From Chrysomallon squamiferum (taxonomy: Eukaryota; Mollusca; Gastropoda; Neomphalida; Peltospiridae): a DNA stretch of 12,500 bases. Location: assembly GCA_012295275.1 (NCBI GenBank), contig CM022671.1, forward strand, positions 22,267,822-22,280,321. The letters run 5' to 3'. Under the pieces are notes generated by a model. The model did no database searches and had not been told where the DNA came from. It saw only the letters and a program-made list of their open reading frames with translations. Within the stretch, counting starts at the first letter, position 1. Each line of letters opens with the position of its first letter. Made by a program: the position numbers and the translations under genes. Below, one piece after another: positions 1 to 8,070 of this stretch.

Positions 1-123
1 TCGGGGACTGGAACCGCCGGACCACGACGTTCACGACGACCCCAAGGTGGAACTGGACAGCAGAGAGCTGTGGGAGAGTTTTCACCGCCACGGAACCGAA
101 ATGGTCATCACGAAGTCAGGAAG
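1..123 (+). CDS. Tbx2/3: Tbx2/Tbx3-subfamily T-box transcription factor, partial exon (start of T-box domain)
   Basis: Reading codons from base 2 gives an open frame that begins R-G-L-E-P-P and continues [17 protein letters not shown], then [14 protein letters not shown]-box proteins are nuclear transcription factors that bind TCACACCT-type sites; Tbx2/3 members mostly repress transcription. Vertebrate Tbx2/3 have a very similar stretch (L-E-P shortly before D-D-P-K-V, then [16 protein letters not shown]). Tbx4/5 and Tbx1 homologues differ here, typically with I-I-T-K-A-G or I-V-T-K-A-G. The exon covers only about the first 30 residues of the ~180-residue T-box plus ~10 residues of the preceding acidic linker. 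Its upstream start, including the initiator Met, lies off the left edge. The last codon (AG + one base, Arg) is split by the intron. G+C is about 59%, far above the flanking intron. The subfamily call is confident; Tbx2 versus Tbx3 cannot be separated and most invertebrates have one pro-orthologue. Confidence 0.93.
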
Positions 124-129
124 GTGAGT
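121..129 (+). promoter_or_regulatory. 5' splice donor of the Tbx2/3 intron (phase 2)
   Basis: AAG|GTGAGT is a perfect match to the metazoan donor consensus MAG|GTRAGT, with the cut after base 123. Coding similarity to the T-box stops exactly here: the next family residues (R-M-F-P) are not encoded downstream, and base composition drops sharply. The intron interrupts an arginine codon after its second base. From memory, vertebrate T-box genes have an intron at about this place between the two arginines of S-G-R-R-M-F, which supports the call. Confidence 0.93.
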
Positions 130-162
130 CGTTTGTTGTCGTTGTTGTCGTAGTCGTTCGTG
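128..162 (+). repeat. Degenerate GTC/GTT triplet repeat just inside the intron
   Basis: Starting four bases inside the intron, the sequence is an imperfect series of GTC, GTT and GTA triplets (GTCGTTTGTTGTCGTTGTTG and onward). It adjoins the donor on the sense strand and is U/G-rich in RNA. Similar GTC/GTT/GTA triplets recur at about 3440-3510 and 5836-5860. Confidence 0.6.
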
Positions 163-393
163 TTTATTAGTTACGTCTTTGACATCTTTGATTTCTATTT
201 GGACGTTATTGTAGCTGAAGTTGCAGTGTTGTTTCGCAGACGTTACATTTGTTTACGGGATTTGAAAATACCGTTGTAGTTTTATATCCGTTGTTTTTTT
301 TACCTGGTTCACCGTGGTACTGTTTTCATTTAATGAAGCACGACTAACCTCTTGAACAAACAATCGTCTACACGAAACACTACCATATGCAAG

Positions 394-423
394 CACACAC
401 ACACACACACAACAACAACAACT
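394..423 (+). repeat. (CA)n-(AAC)n compound microsatellite
   Basis: About nine CA units run directly into about four AAC units. It is short and uninterrupted. Confidence 0.9.
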
Positions 424-479
424 ACGGCGTCTCAACATTGTAGATCCTGTGTTTGGTTACTTAGAAAACTATTGATACT

Positions 480-485
480 CACGTG
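480..485. promoter_or_regulatory. E-box CACGTG
   Basis: Palindromic CACGTG in the context CTCACGTGTG. This core is bound by bHLH-zip families such as USF, Myc/Max and MITF/TFE. Occupancy is unknown. Confidence 0.3.
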
Positions 486-608
486 TGTTATGTTCATAAT
501 TAAAATGACAACCGTAAAATGTCCTTTTAATGAGTTCAGTCAACTGAAAATACCATATTTTAAAGTTACACAAGTCTGTAGTTTTTATTGCGTATGGTGA
601 ATGCTGGG

Positions 609-681
<73 letters not shown>

Positions 682-771
682 GAATAAAATGATAATAATA
701 ATAATTATAATAATAATAATAATAATAATATTAATAATAATAATAATAAAATGATAATGATAATGATTAAG

Positions 772-830
<59 letters not shown>
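609..830 (+). repeat. (AAT)n compound microsatellite, ~220 bp
   Basis: Three long AAT runs (about 609-680, 709-749 and 771-830) are separated by short interruptions containing AAAATGATAATG-type units. The purest tracts lie at both ends, as expected for a long array broken by point mutations and indels. Confidence 0.95.
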
Positions 831-831
<1 letters not shown>

Positions 832-955
832 CTAGTGCTTCTAATACAAAAAGGACACACTTGCAAACATTTGTATTTAATTAGAAATCAGATGACATTA
901 GTAAGTATATACAGTATTTACAAAGAATAGAAAATATATAAAGTATTCTTGATCA

Positions 956-1035
956 ATAAATAAATATATAAATAAATAAATAAATATTTAAAGGACAGTA
1001 TAGAAACATTCATTCATTTATTCATTTGTTTGTTG
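956..1035 (+). repeat. AAAT / ATTC / GTT low-complexity tetranucleotide tract
   Basis: AAATAAAT units (956-990) are followed after about 18 bases by ATTC/ATTT units (1009-1027) and GTT units (to 1038). Imperfect and probably decayed. Confidence 0.75.
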
Positions 1036-1547
1036 TTGTTTTTTTATTTATTTCATATTCGCATTACAATTCAAAGATTTTTACTTGGTGGGTTAAAAAC
1101 ATTTTAATATTTAATAATATTTTGGTTTTGAGAAAAATATCTTAAAGTGTATGCTTATTTTTCAGTGATTTAGGAAAATGTGAATCATTCAGTTTTAGTT
1201 GTTAGTTTGTGGTTTGTAGTTAGCTATTAAATTTTTACTGTCACCAGATATGTTGTTTTGGTTTAAGAATAACAAACTCGATTTTACGTTAATACTATAT
1301 ACATATATATATTTTTTTTATTTCAAACATTTTTCCAGTTTTCTTTTTCTTTTCTTTTCTTTTTTTCTTCTTAAAAAGACATACATACTAAAATGTCAAA
1401 TAATGTTATAATTATTGAAAAATAAGTGTAATATATATTTATAAATAAAATAGTAATATTGAACACATACCTGGCTAGTTATAGCAAATAATATAAAAAT
1501 AAAGTATTATAAATGTGAATTTAATGTCTCTATAGTTATTAATGTAT

Positions 1548-1572
1548 TTATAACACTACTTTAGTGTTATAA
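1548..1572. repeat. Perfect 11-bp inverted repeat with 3-nt loop
   Basis: The left arm TTATAACACTA (1548-1558) and right arm TAGTGTTATAA (1562-1572) are exact reverse complements around the loop CTT. It could form a short hairpin in RNA or single-stranded DNA. It is not a TA-dinucleotide artefact because each arm contains ACACT/AGTGT. A rho-independent terminator reading is inappropriate in a metazoan intron. Confidence 0.6.
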
Positions 1573-1776
1573 GTTAGTCAATAATTTATCACAAGAATAC
1601 ACGCGATATATAAACAGATTATAAAATTATAATATAAATGGTTTAAAAATATTTGTGCTTATTATATAAAAATATATTCTATTATTATAATTATTTTTAC
1701 TGTTTTAATTAATTAATTTATACAGAATATTTCCATGTTTAGATTAAAGACAAATTAAAAGTGAACAATAGTAGTA

Positions 1777-1832
<56 letters not shown>

Positions 1833-1843
1833 AATAATAATAA
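1777..1843 (+). repeat. (ATG)n-(AAT)n microsatellite
   Basis: About 18 pure ATG units (1777-1831) switch at one base to AAT units. A short GTAGTA lead-in precedes the array. Confidence 0.95.
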
Positions 1844-1950
1844 AAAATAAAAATAAAGAAGATAAAATTAAATTTGTTCTGCATTAGTGAAGGAACTGTT
1901 GTTGTTTTCCAAAATAATTAAAGTAATGTTAATTCAGTCTGTATTAACAG

Positions 1951-1951
1951 A

Positions 1952-2013
<62 letters not shown>

Positions 2014-2070
2014 TGATGATGATGATAATAACAACAATGACAACAACAGTAACAACAAAAACAAGAATAA
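1951..2070 (+). repeat. (AAT)n-(ATG)n-(AAC)n compound microsatellite
   Basis: About 20 AAT units (1951-2010) pass into about 5 ATG units (2011-2025), then imperfect AAC/ACA units to about 2070. The three related triplets suggest stepwise mutation of one parental array. Confidence 0.93.
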
Positions 2071-2188
2071 AATGATAGGATTATTTGAAAGTGTTAAAAT
2101 AATAATCATATATATTTTAAAAAAAAATTATTTAATTGTTCGAAAAATATTTATAAAACAATTTTTTTTTTGAATGAAGACATTCTTA

Positions 2189-2199
2189 ACACACACACA

Positions 2200-2250
<51 letters not shown>

Positions 2251-2255
2251 GTGTA
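2189..2255 (+). repeat. (AC)n microsatellite with palindromic end
   Basis: About 28 AC units with one AG interruption near 2200. The array ends ACACACATGTGTGT, so its right end is a short inverted repeat centred on CATG. Confidence 0.95.
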
Positions 2256-2559
2256 CAACATCTAATTTATTGTCGGAATAAGAATTTTTCATATTTCAAC
2301 AATATTTTCTTTTTTAAGTTTCATTTATGACGAAGAATTAGATTTTTATTTCTTAATTATGTGATTTGATTCGATTTATTAATATTTTCTGATTTCTGAA
2401 TAGTTTATATTCATAGAAATATTTAAAATAAATCATGCATGAAAAATGACTTCTGCCTCCAGTTGCTTAGGCCAGACAGTATATGTTATGTTTATATACT
2501 AACAATTAGACATTTAATATTATTTTATATTTAACTTTGTTCTTTATTATAACAGAGAG
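2256..2559. other. A+T-rich intron, no gene seen
   Basis: Non-repetitive A+T-rich sequence with a slightly G+C-richer patch near 2448-2485 and a 10-bp palindrome TCATGCATGA at 2433-2442. Nothing coding was recognised. Confidence 0.5.
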
Positions 2560-2760
2560 AAATAAAAAAAAAAAGAATAAAAATAGAAATAAAATAAAAT
2601 AAAATAAAAAAATAAAATAAAATAAAATAAAATAAATATAACAATAAAATAAAATAAAATAAAATAAAATAAAATAAAATAAAATAAAATAAAATAAAAT
2701 AAAATAAAATAAAATAAAAAAAATAAATAAAAAATAAATAAAATAAAATAAAATAAAAAA
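2560..2760 (+). repeat. (AAAAT)n pentanucleotide array, ~200 bp
   Basis: About 40 AAAAT units, purest from 2644 to 2718 with interruptions on both sides (CAATAAATA-type near 2635; AAAT-type near 2720-2745). Poly-F/Y/L open frames on the minus strand are translations of this array and not genes. Confidence 0.95.
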
Positions 2761-3064
2761 GATGAGATGGCATCTTTAGTAATTCTTATATTGCTAAACA
2801 CTTTTTATTTTATTTTTATTTTTAGAAAATAATCGTAATATTATTTTTTTGTTTTTACCGATATGAAATAAAGAAGTTTTCGATAATCCATTTCTGAGAC
2901 GTGATATAAACATGTTTATTTATTACTGCACAGGACATACAAAAAGCAGTGCTTTTTTTTAAAATAAATATTAAATTTACTTCTATATAAATATGAAATA
3001 ACTTATTTAACAAAAACACATCCACATACCCTCACACAAACACACATACCCTTAATTCTCTCTG

Positions 3065-3068
<4 letters not shown>
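2761..3068. other. A+T-rich intron, no gene seen
   Basis: Mixed A+T-rich sequence with T runs near 2846 and 2952, and a CA-rich patch near 3020-3050. No gene-like feature was seen. Confidence 0.5.
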
Positions 3069-3109
<41 letters not shown>

Positions 3110-3192
3110 ATCTATATGTCTATCTACCAATGTCTGTATATTTATCTGATTAGATTTTGATTTGTTTATCCGATTCTCTCTCTCTCTCTCTC
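3069..3192 (+). repeat. (TA)n-(TCTA)n tract and (CT)n tract
   Basis: About 19 TA units (3069-3107) lead into TCTA/TCTG units (to ~3138). A pure CT run occupies 3174-3192 and ends in a C-rich segment CCCCCC at 3192-3197. Confidence 0.9.
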
Positions 3193-3805
3193 CCCCCTCT
3201 CCCAGACATACACACAATGCTTACTTATTGACCTAAAACAAATTTTCCCATCATCCTATATTTATTTTCAGTTAATACATGTAGTGACCTCCAACCGAGA
3301 TGGCGTGATACGTGCGACAACTTTCATTAAAAGCTACCAGTATTTTAATAATGCATTGAATACATGCACTGTTTGTATTCCCATTAAGAATTACATTTGC
3401 AATTTCTCTTCTGTTTTTCGCAAATTTCGGCTTCATAATTCCGTCGGCGTCATTGTTGCCGTAGTCAACGTCTCGTTGTTGCCCTGTCTTGCCGTTGTGT
3501 TGTGTTTGTTCTCTGATATGAAAACCTATAAATAATTAACGCTCGTTCTTTTTGAAAGTTTTTGTTTAAAAAGGAGCACTTTCTTTTCTGTACGTTCACT
3601 CTGAGTGGTATTGTCTAAGTATCACGGGTAATCATCATGCATTTCTATAAACCAGTTACACGTACCCATTATAATACTGGGATCTTTTCTCGTCTTTCTT
3701 TTTGTCTGATTCATTATTTTTCTTTATGCTTTAAATGGTACGTCTTTATCATTTAATTTTAAATTTTAATATGGATTTGGTTTTAAGAAGATTAAACGTT
3801 AAACA
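3193..3805. other. Largely unique, G+C-richer intron island
   Basis: From about 3282 to 3510 the sequence is visibly richer in G+C than its surroundings and almost repeat-free; 3435-3510 is a decayed GTT/GTC/GCC triplet region. An open frame (3284-3535, +) spans it but starts at GTG, has no recognisable domain and lacks family resemblance, so I do not call a gene. From 3540 to 3805 there are pyrimidine-rich and A+T-rich stretches. A candidate regulatory island or an old unrecognised repeat; no evidence decides. Confidence 0.45.
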
Positions 3806-3965
3806 AAAAAATAATAATAATAATAATTATGATGATGATGATGATGATGATAATAAAAATAATAATATCAATATCAGTAATAGAAATAAGCATAGTGATA
3901 ACTGAAACATCATGATGATGATGACGATAGAATGATGATAACGACAGGATGATAATGATAATAAA
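3806..3965 (+). repeat. (AAT)n-(ATG)n array with decayed right flank
   Basis: AAT units (3810-3826) are followed by ATG units (3829-3851). A decayed mixture of AAT, ATC, ATG and ACG triplets then extends to about 3965, consistent with an old array losing purity. Confidence 0.85.
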
Positions 3966-4253
3966 AATAACACAAGAATTCTGGTTAAAAATATTATTAA
4001 AAAATGTTAAAGATAAAAAAAAGCATTGTTAAGAAAATTTTAATGAAGAATTAAATATCTCAAATAATAAATAAAAGAGTATGTACATCTCGGTGTATTT
4101 TATATACATTATACAAATTTACAAAAATATATTTTAAAAATGTTTACCGGAACTACTTAAAACTTTCTATGTTTGTTTACATTCTTACGTCACGTGAGAT
4201 TAAAATTATAAATTATTATTTCACGAACAAAATCTTTTCTGTTTGAACTGTTT
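3966..4253. other. A+T-rich intron with an E-box
   Basis: A+T-rich with many short A runs; the exception is 4145-4200, which contains the GTCACGTGA site. No gene was seen. Confidence 0.5.
4189..4197. promoter_or_regulatory. GTCACGTGA E-box (MITF/TFE/USF-type)
   Basis: The 9-mer GTCACGTGA extends the CACGTG core with flanking T and A, as preferred by MiT/TFE and USF bHLH-zip factors. The 8-mer GTCACGTG occurs three times in this intron (also 8071 and 10161). Confidence 0.35.
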
Positions 4254-4290
4254 AAAAAAAACACACACACAAAAAAAAAAAAAAAAAAAA
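4254..4290 (+). repeat. Poly(A) tract interrupted by (CA)n
   Basis: A short A run, five AC units, then about twenty As. No target-site duplication or retroelement body is obvious upstream, so a retrotransposon tail is not claimed. Confidence 0.85.
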
Positions 4291-4588
4291 CGGAACTTGC
4301 ATGTTTTCAAAATATTCCACCAGAAAGTGTTGAAAAATTTCAACGTATTATTTTACCCATAATAAACATTACAGCTGAAATATATCAATCTTTTTCCTGT
4401 GCCCATAACAGCATGCAAGGGGGGGAAAAATAAAAAAATTAAAAAAAATTACATAAAACAATCTTTGACTCTGAATTCATATGTTTAACATAAACAATCC
4501 AAACCTAGGCGAATGGCAATATTTTAATTTATTTACGAGAGATAAAGTTTATGAAACGATAAATTTCCCGACGTTAATATATCAAGCT
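4291..4588. other. Mixed intron sequence, no gene seen
   Basis: Non-repetitive with a G7 run at about 4420-4426 followed by A-rich sequence. No coding potential recognised. Confidence 0.5.
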
Positions 4589-4596
4589 AAAAAAAA

Positions 4597-4636
<40 letters not shown>
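4589..4636 (+). repeat. Poly(A)-(TA)n tract
   Basis: About 26 As merge into about 11 TA units. It marks the left border of the G+C-richer island that follows. Confidence 0.92.
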
Positions 4637-4637
<1 letters not shown>

Positions 4638-4952
4638 GAAGAAGATGACGAAGAAAAAACTGGCTGGTTCTTGGTGAAGAATGATTTGAAACATCGGTTC
4701 TAAAAGAAAAAATATCACGCTTTGGACGATCGTGTGTCAAAGTTTAGATTATTCTGTAGAGGACATTTTGCAACTTTGTAATCATCTGGTCGTTAAGACA
4801 TTGATACAAGCTGAGAATGTGTTTATTTATTTTGCGAGTTAAAGCCAGAGACGGTGGAAGGAGAGCCGAGAGACTAGGTAAAGAGTTTAAAACAACATTC
4901 AGTTATCTCGCATGTTAGTGCAGTTTTCTAAATTACACCTTCGAGTGTAAAC
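4637..4952. other. Unique intron island, candidate regulatory sequence
   Basis: About 315 bp with little simple repeat and higher G+C than neighbours, framed by poly(A)/TA on the left and ATG triplets on the right. It contains AATTACACCT (4931-4940), close to a T-box half-site, and a purine-rich patch (4853-4888). All frames contain stops and no protein family was recognised. Conservation is untested. Confidence 0.45.
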
Positions 4953-5056
4953 ATGCATGATGATGATGATGAAGAAGATGAAGAAAAAAATAAATTTAAA
5001 TAAAAATTAAAATTAAAAAAAATAATAATAAGATAAAATAAGATGAAGAGAAAAAA
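4953..5056 (+). repeat. Decayed ATG/GAA/AAT purine-rich tract
   Basis: Five ATG units pass into GAAGAAGATGAAG-type purine units and then A-rich AAT/AAAT sequence. Imperfect throughout. Confidence 0.7.
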
Positions 5057-5670
5057 AAATCTCAGAAAGATATAAAAGTATTCACGTTATGTTTCTTCGA
5101 AAATTATTTCATTTATATTGTTTTTGTTTCTTTGTTTATTTCTAGTTTTTTTTTTTTATATATATATATATTTATTATCATCATATAATATTTATTATCT
5201 TATTTATGAATTCAATTTTTGCAACTAATATATTACATTTTATAAAATATTTGTTTTAATAATATTATTTCATCATATTTATCTATTTATTTACTTGTTT
5301 TATTTTATTTGTTCGTTGCTTCATATATTACTACATTGTCTGACAATTTATATATATATATATATATATTTTTTTTAAATTATATCAATTAAAAGAAAAT
5401 TAATGTTAGATTAAATAAAGAAATAACAGTTTATTATAATTTCTTCTTTATGGTTAAATCGTGTTTATGTCAAATAAATTTTAAAATACTGAAACATTTA
5501 AACTCACTTAAAACATTAAATAAAATAAAATGAAAAATATAAAATGAAATTATAGAAAAAAAAAAAAAAATAACAAATAAATTTAAAAAAATGAAAAGGT
5601 ATACAAAGAATAAATGAAAATTATAAAAATAAATATTGTAAAAATTTACATAAATTAAGCAAAACAAAAC
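5057..5670. other. Very A+T-rich intron with TA tracts
   Basis: Contains a T run joined to TA units (5146-5172), another TA run (5350-5369) followed by T8, and long A-rich stretches at 5515-5600. A minus-strand open frame covering 5470-5895 is poly-threonine from the AGT array plus F/I/Y-rich sequence from this A+T region, and is not a credible gene. Confidence 0.6.
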
Positions 5671-5717
5671 AGTAGTAGTAATAGTAGTAGCTATAGCAGT
5701 AGAAGTAATCATAATAA

Positions 5718-5749
<32 letters not shown>

Positions 5750-5876
5750 ACAGCAGTAATAGCAATAATAGTAGTAGTAGTAGTAGTAGTAACAGCAGTA
5801 ATAGCAATAATAGTAGTAGTAATAGAAGCAGTAGTAGTCGTTGTCGTAGTAGTTGTAGTAGTAGTAGTAGTAGTAA
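5671..5876 (+). repeat. (AGT)n array with 42-bp higher-order duplication
   Basis: About 200 bp of AGT triplets with AAC, AGC and AAT variants. A 42-base unit beginning AACAGCAGTAATAGCAATAA at 5749 recurs at 5791, and the repeat decays after about 5817. This is segmental (14-triplet) duplication within a microsatellite. Both strands read through it as homopolymeric peptides (mainly threonine on the minus strand). Confidence 0.92.
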
Positions 5877-6078
5877 TCAGATCGGGGCTGTTCATTGTAG
5901 TTGTCGGCTGTGTTGCAGACAGAGGATTAAATTACAAACACGCTTTGTATTTAACACCGGGAAAAACAAAAAATCACGCAACGAAAATCAAACCGTGAAC
6001 ATCAGTCCATGAACAAATACATTACGCTATTTAATGTAACCATGGTTACTCAAATCATGATATTTTGCGTTTATTAAA
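5877..6078. other. Unique G+C-richer island with X-box-like palindrome
   Basis: About 200 bp of non-repetitive sequence between the AGT array and two poly(T) runs. It holds the perfect palindrome at 6036-6049. No open frame of note. A candidate cis-regulatory segment. Confidence 0.45.
6036..6049. promoter_or_regulatory. 14-bp palindrome GTAACCATGGTTAC, RFX X-box-like
   Basis: The sequence equals its own reverse complement over 14 bases. Each half is GTAACC, fitting the GTNRCC half-site of RFX winged-helix factors with the usual ~2-base spacing. The stricter form (GTTRCC on both sides) is not met because the third base is A. Binding is inferred only. Confidence 0.4.
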
Positions 6079-6145
6079 TTTTTTTTTTTTTTCAAAGATA
6101 GGGTTTAATACTAGTAAACCTTTATTTTTTTTTTTTTTTTTTTTT
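6079..6145 (+). repeat. Two poly(T) tracts
   Basis: T runs of about 14 (6079-6092) and about 21 (6125-6145) are separated by 32 bases of unique sequence. Confidence 0.88.
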
Positions 6146-6374
6146 AAAAAGCCGGTGTTTATATTACAAAATAAAATAGAATAAAAAAAATTATCCACAA
6201 AATCATTATTTTATATATATATAAAAAAAAAAAAAATTAAATAAAAAATGAAAACAATTAAAAAAATTAAATCATTATAATGAAACCATCATACATAATT
6301 ATGTTTATCATTTTTTCAATTCTTGGAGATTTTTTTACACAGAAGTATAACAATAATATACGTGCAAATATACC
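6146..6374. other. A+T-rich intron, no gene seen
   Basis: A-rich sequence with a short TA run (6213-6222) joined to A12. Nothing else recognised. Confidence 0.5.
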
Positions 6375-6415
6375 CTGTCTGTCTCTCTCTCTCTGTCTGT
6401 CTGTCTGTTTGCTTG
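6375..6415 (+). repeat. (TCTG)n/(TC)n microsatellite
   Basis: CTGTCTGT units surround a TC run, all pyrimidine-rich on the sense strand. Confidence 0.88.
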
Positions 6416-6806
6416 TCTATCTTTTATTAGAAGAATAACGGTTTACAGTATAAAACTAACACTCAGTCACCATCGTAATTAAAATTTTATTAGCGGAACT
6501 CGAGAAGTTTAAAAACTATTCTATTTTCTTCAAGGATATCGACATTCTATTTCAATTCTTGGAATAATTGTTTCTAAATATAATAAAAGTTCTTTGAATG
6601 TCGAGTAACGGAAAATATAGGTCTTTTTCCCTCCTTGATAAAACTTTACGTTTTCATCAGCTTTCCACGCGTCGAAATCCCTGCACACAAAGAAGGCAAA
6701 GAAAACAGATTTAATTTATTAACTCACTTTTCATTTTTGAAAACGTAATTTTCAACACGGATAATTTGGTGTTGAATCGATAGTAGTGTTGGAGAAAAAG
6801 AAAGAA
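6416..6806. other. Mostly unique intron
   Basis: Balanced, non-repetitive sequence with stops in all frames. A minus-strand open frame from 6711 to 7031 is built across the TA and CA repeats and looks spurious. No motif stood out. Confidence 0.5.
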
Positions 6807-6828
6807 TATATATATATATATATATATA
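6807..6828 (+). repeat. (TA)n microsatellite
   Basis: About eleven TA units. Confidence 0.88.
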
Positions 6829-7010
6829 GAAACAGAAACCTTAAATATTAATATAAATGCATAAGAATTGCTTGTTACTAAAACACGTTTTATGGTATTG
6901 GAGTTAAACGGGAGAACGTGTGTTGTAGGTTTTTCTTTGTGTGTGTGTTTTTGTGTCTGAATCAAACGGACCGGCTCTGACTTAATTAAAACCATCTGCC
7001 GCCCCATACA
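6829..7010. other. Unique intron with a short GT run
   Basis: Non-repetitive apart from a GT run at 6938-6948. 6960-7005 is relatively G+C-rich. Confidence 0.45.
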
Positions 7011-7038
7011 TACACACACACACACACACACACACGTG
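7011..7038 (+). repeat. (CA)n microsatellite ending in CACGTG
   Basis: About twelve CA units; the last runs into GTG, creating a CACGTG E-box at 7033-7038. This E-box is probably a by-product of the repeat edge. Confidence 0.88.
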
Positions 7039-7499
7039 CGTTCTTGCAGATCGACAATGGAAAAACAGATATAAACAATTACACCTATAGATGCAGGTAC
7101 AAATGCGTGCAGTTATGTATGAAAGGATAAATTTACATTAATAATAATATATGCAGATTATATAAAGTACGGAAACACAGTGATAATAATAAATTTACAT
7201 ACTAAGACTGATAAATAACATATTTTAAGAATCGACCATACGTCATATATATTCGTAGATCTATACGTATTAAGATATCTTTATTTGTACTGTGTATATT
7301 GGTATTATTATCATAATTTAAATACACACACATATATACATACATAAATACATGCGTAAGTATATCTAAACCAATACTTAAATATACATACAGAAAGATA
7401 AAAATACAAATAAGAATATACATGACAATTAAAAAATATTTAAATTCATAAATATACAGATATATAGAAATACACTTAATTGTTTAAATGTACAAACAG

Positions 7500-7503
<4 letters not shown>
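7039..7503. other. A+T-rich intron, decayed CATA/TA repeats
   Basis: From 7320 to 7500 the sequence is dominated by imperfect ATACAT/ATATAC units, probably an old tetranucleotide array. AATTACACCT occurs at 7077-7086, an exact 10-mer match to 4931-4940. No gene recognised. Confidence 0.55.

Positions 7504-7537
<34 letters not shown>
7504..7537 (+). repeat. (AT)n microsatellite
   Basis: About seventeen AT units, uninterrupted. Confidence 0.92.
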
Positions 7538-7542
<5 letters not shown>

Positions 7543-7900
7543 CATTAAATTTATTTAAAACGCTTATTTAAAAATAAAAATTTCAAAGATACACTTATAA
7601 AATAAACAATACATTTAAAAATTAAAAACTTATTTAAATGTAAACTGATATAATAATAATAAAAAATTACACACAAAAATAAAAATACGCGTTTAAACAA
7701 ATAAAAAAAACAACAACAAAACGGGTGTACATAATTATACACAAAGTTAAACCAGCTGATCCTTTTTTTTCTCTTACATATAAAATTAACTTCTTTTTTT
7801 TTCTTTTCTCTTTTTCTATTATTATTATTATTATTTTTTTAATCATACTTTTCACAGAAAAAAACCAACAAAAAAAAACCATAAAAAAAATTTCATAGAA
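7538..7900. other. A+T-rich intron with polypyrimidine tract and (ATT)5
   Basis: AAAT-rich sequence to about 7710, then a strong pyrimidine tract (7790-7817) leading into ATT units (7818-7834). CTTTTCACAG at 7848-7857 resembles a 3' splice site, but what follows is A-rich and does not encode T-box sequence. This is one of only two ATT-oriented (rather than AAT) runs in the window. Confidence 0.55.
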
Positions 7901-8070
7901 ATTGTCTAGGAACGTGGCAGTGGTGTGTGTGTATCTAAGCAAACTCGAAACCGCTGAAGATTATTGTGGAACCGATATCATTAATTTTCCTTTATCATTT
8001 TACTCGAGGAGAGTTTTATGTCTTGCAGAAATTCTTGCAAAAAGAGAAAAAAAGTCGTCACGATAAACTC

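Larger units (their letters stand above)
163..608. other. Donor-proximal intron sequence, mostly unique
   Basis: This stretch is mixed-composition, largely non-repetitive intron except for a CA/AAC microsatellite at 394-423. It holds a CACGTG E-box at 480-485. Open frames across it on both strands are short, have no recognisable domain, and on the minus strand are built on the CA repeat. I see no gene. Confidence 0.6.
831..1776. other. A+T-rich intron, no gene seen
   Basis: Nearly a kilobase of low-G+C sequence with AAAT/ATTC tetranucleotide stretches (956-1035), pyrimidine and T runs near 1310-1370, a perfect 25-base hairpin (1548-1572) and a TTAATTAATTAA-type motif near 1706. Stops are dense in every frame. 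I see no coding or RNA gene. Confidence 0.6.

Noticed and set aside
1700-1722. TTAATTAATTAA and similar homeodomain-type cores (also 11993, 12113)
   Set aside because: Too frequent at this base composition to be informative as single sites.
1887-2109. Poly-Ile/Met (plus) and poly-Leu (minus) open frames across triplet repeats
   Set aside because: They are direct translations of AAT/ATG microsatellites without any flanking domain.
2531-2801. Minus-strand F/Y/L-rich open frames
   Set aside because: Translation of the (AAAAT)n array; the apparent hydrophobicity is a repeat artefact and not a membrane protein.
3527-3534. TATAAATA, TATA-box-like
   Set aside because: Such matches are expected often in A+T-rich intron; no initiator or coding sequence follows.
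4254-4290. Poly(A) tracts (also 4589, 10342, 11652, 12214) as retrotransposon tails
   Set aside because: No recognisable SINE/LINE body or target-site duplication was visible beside them; simple A-run expansion is enough.
5671-5876. Regular repeat that might suggest a CRISPR array
   Set aside because: Units are contiguous triplets with no spacers; the genome is animal.
5470-5895. 141-codon minus-strand frame with poly-Thr, resembling a mucin-like segment
   Set aside because: Thr runs come from the AGT array; the remainder is F/I/Y-rich translation of A+T-rich DNA. No signal peptide plus domain structure.
7790-7857. Polypyrimidine tract followed by CACAG, acceptor-like
   Set aside because: The following sequence is A-rich, does not match T-box coding sequence, and an ATT repeat interrupts the tract.
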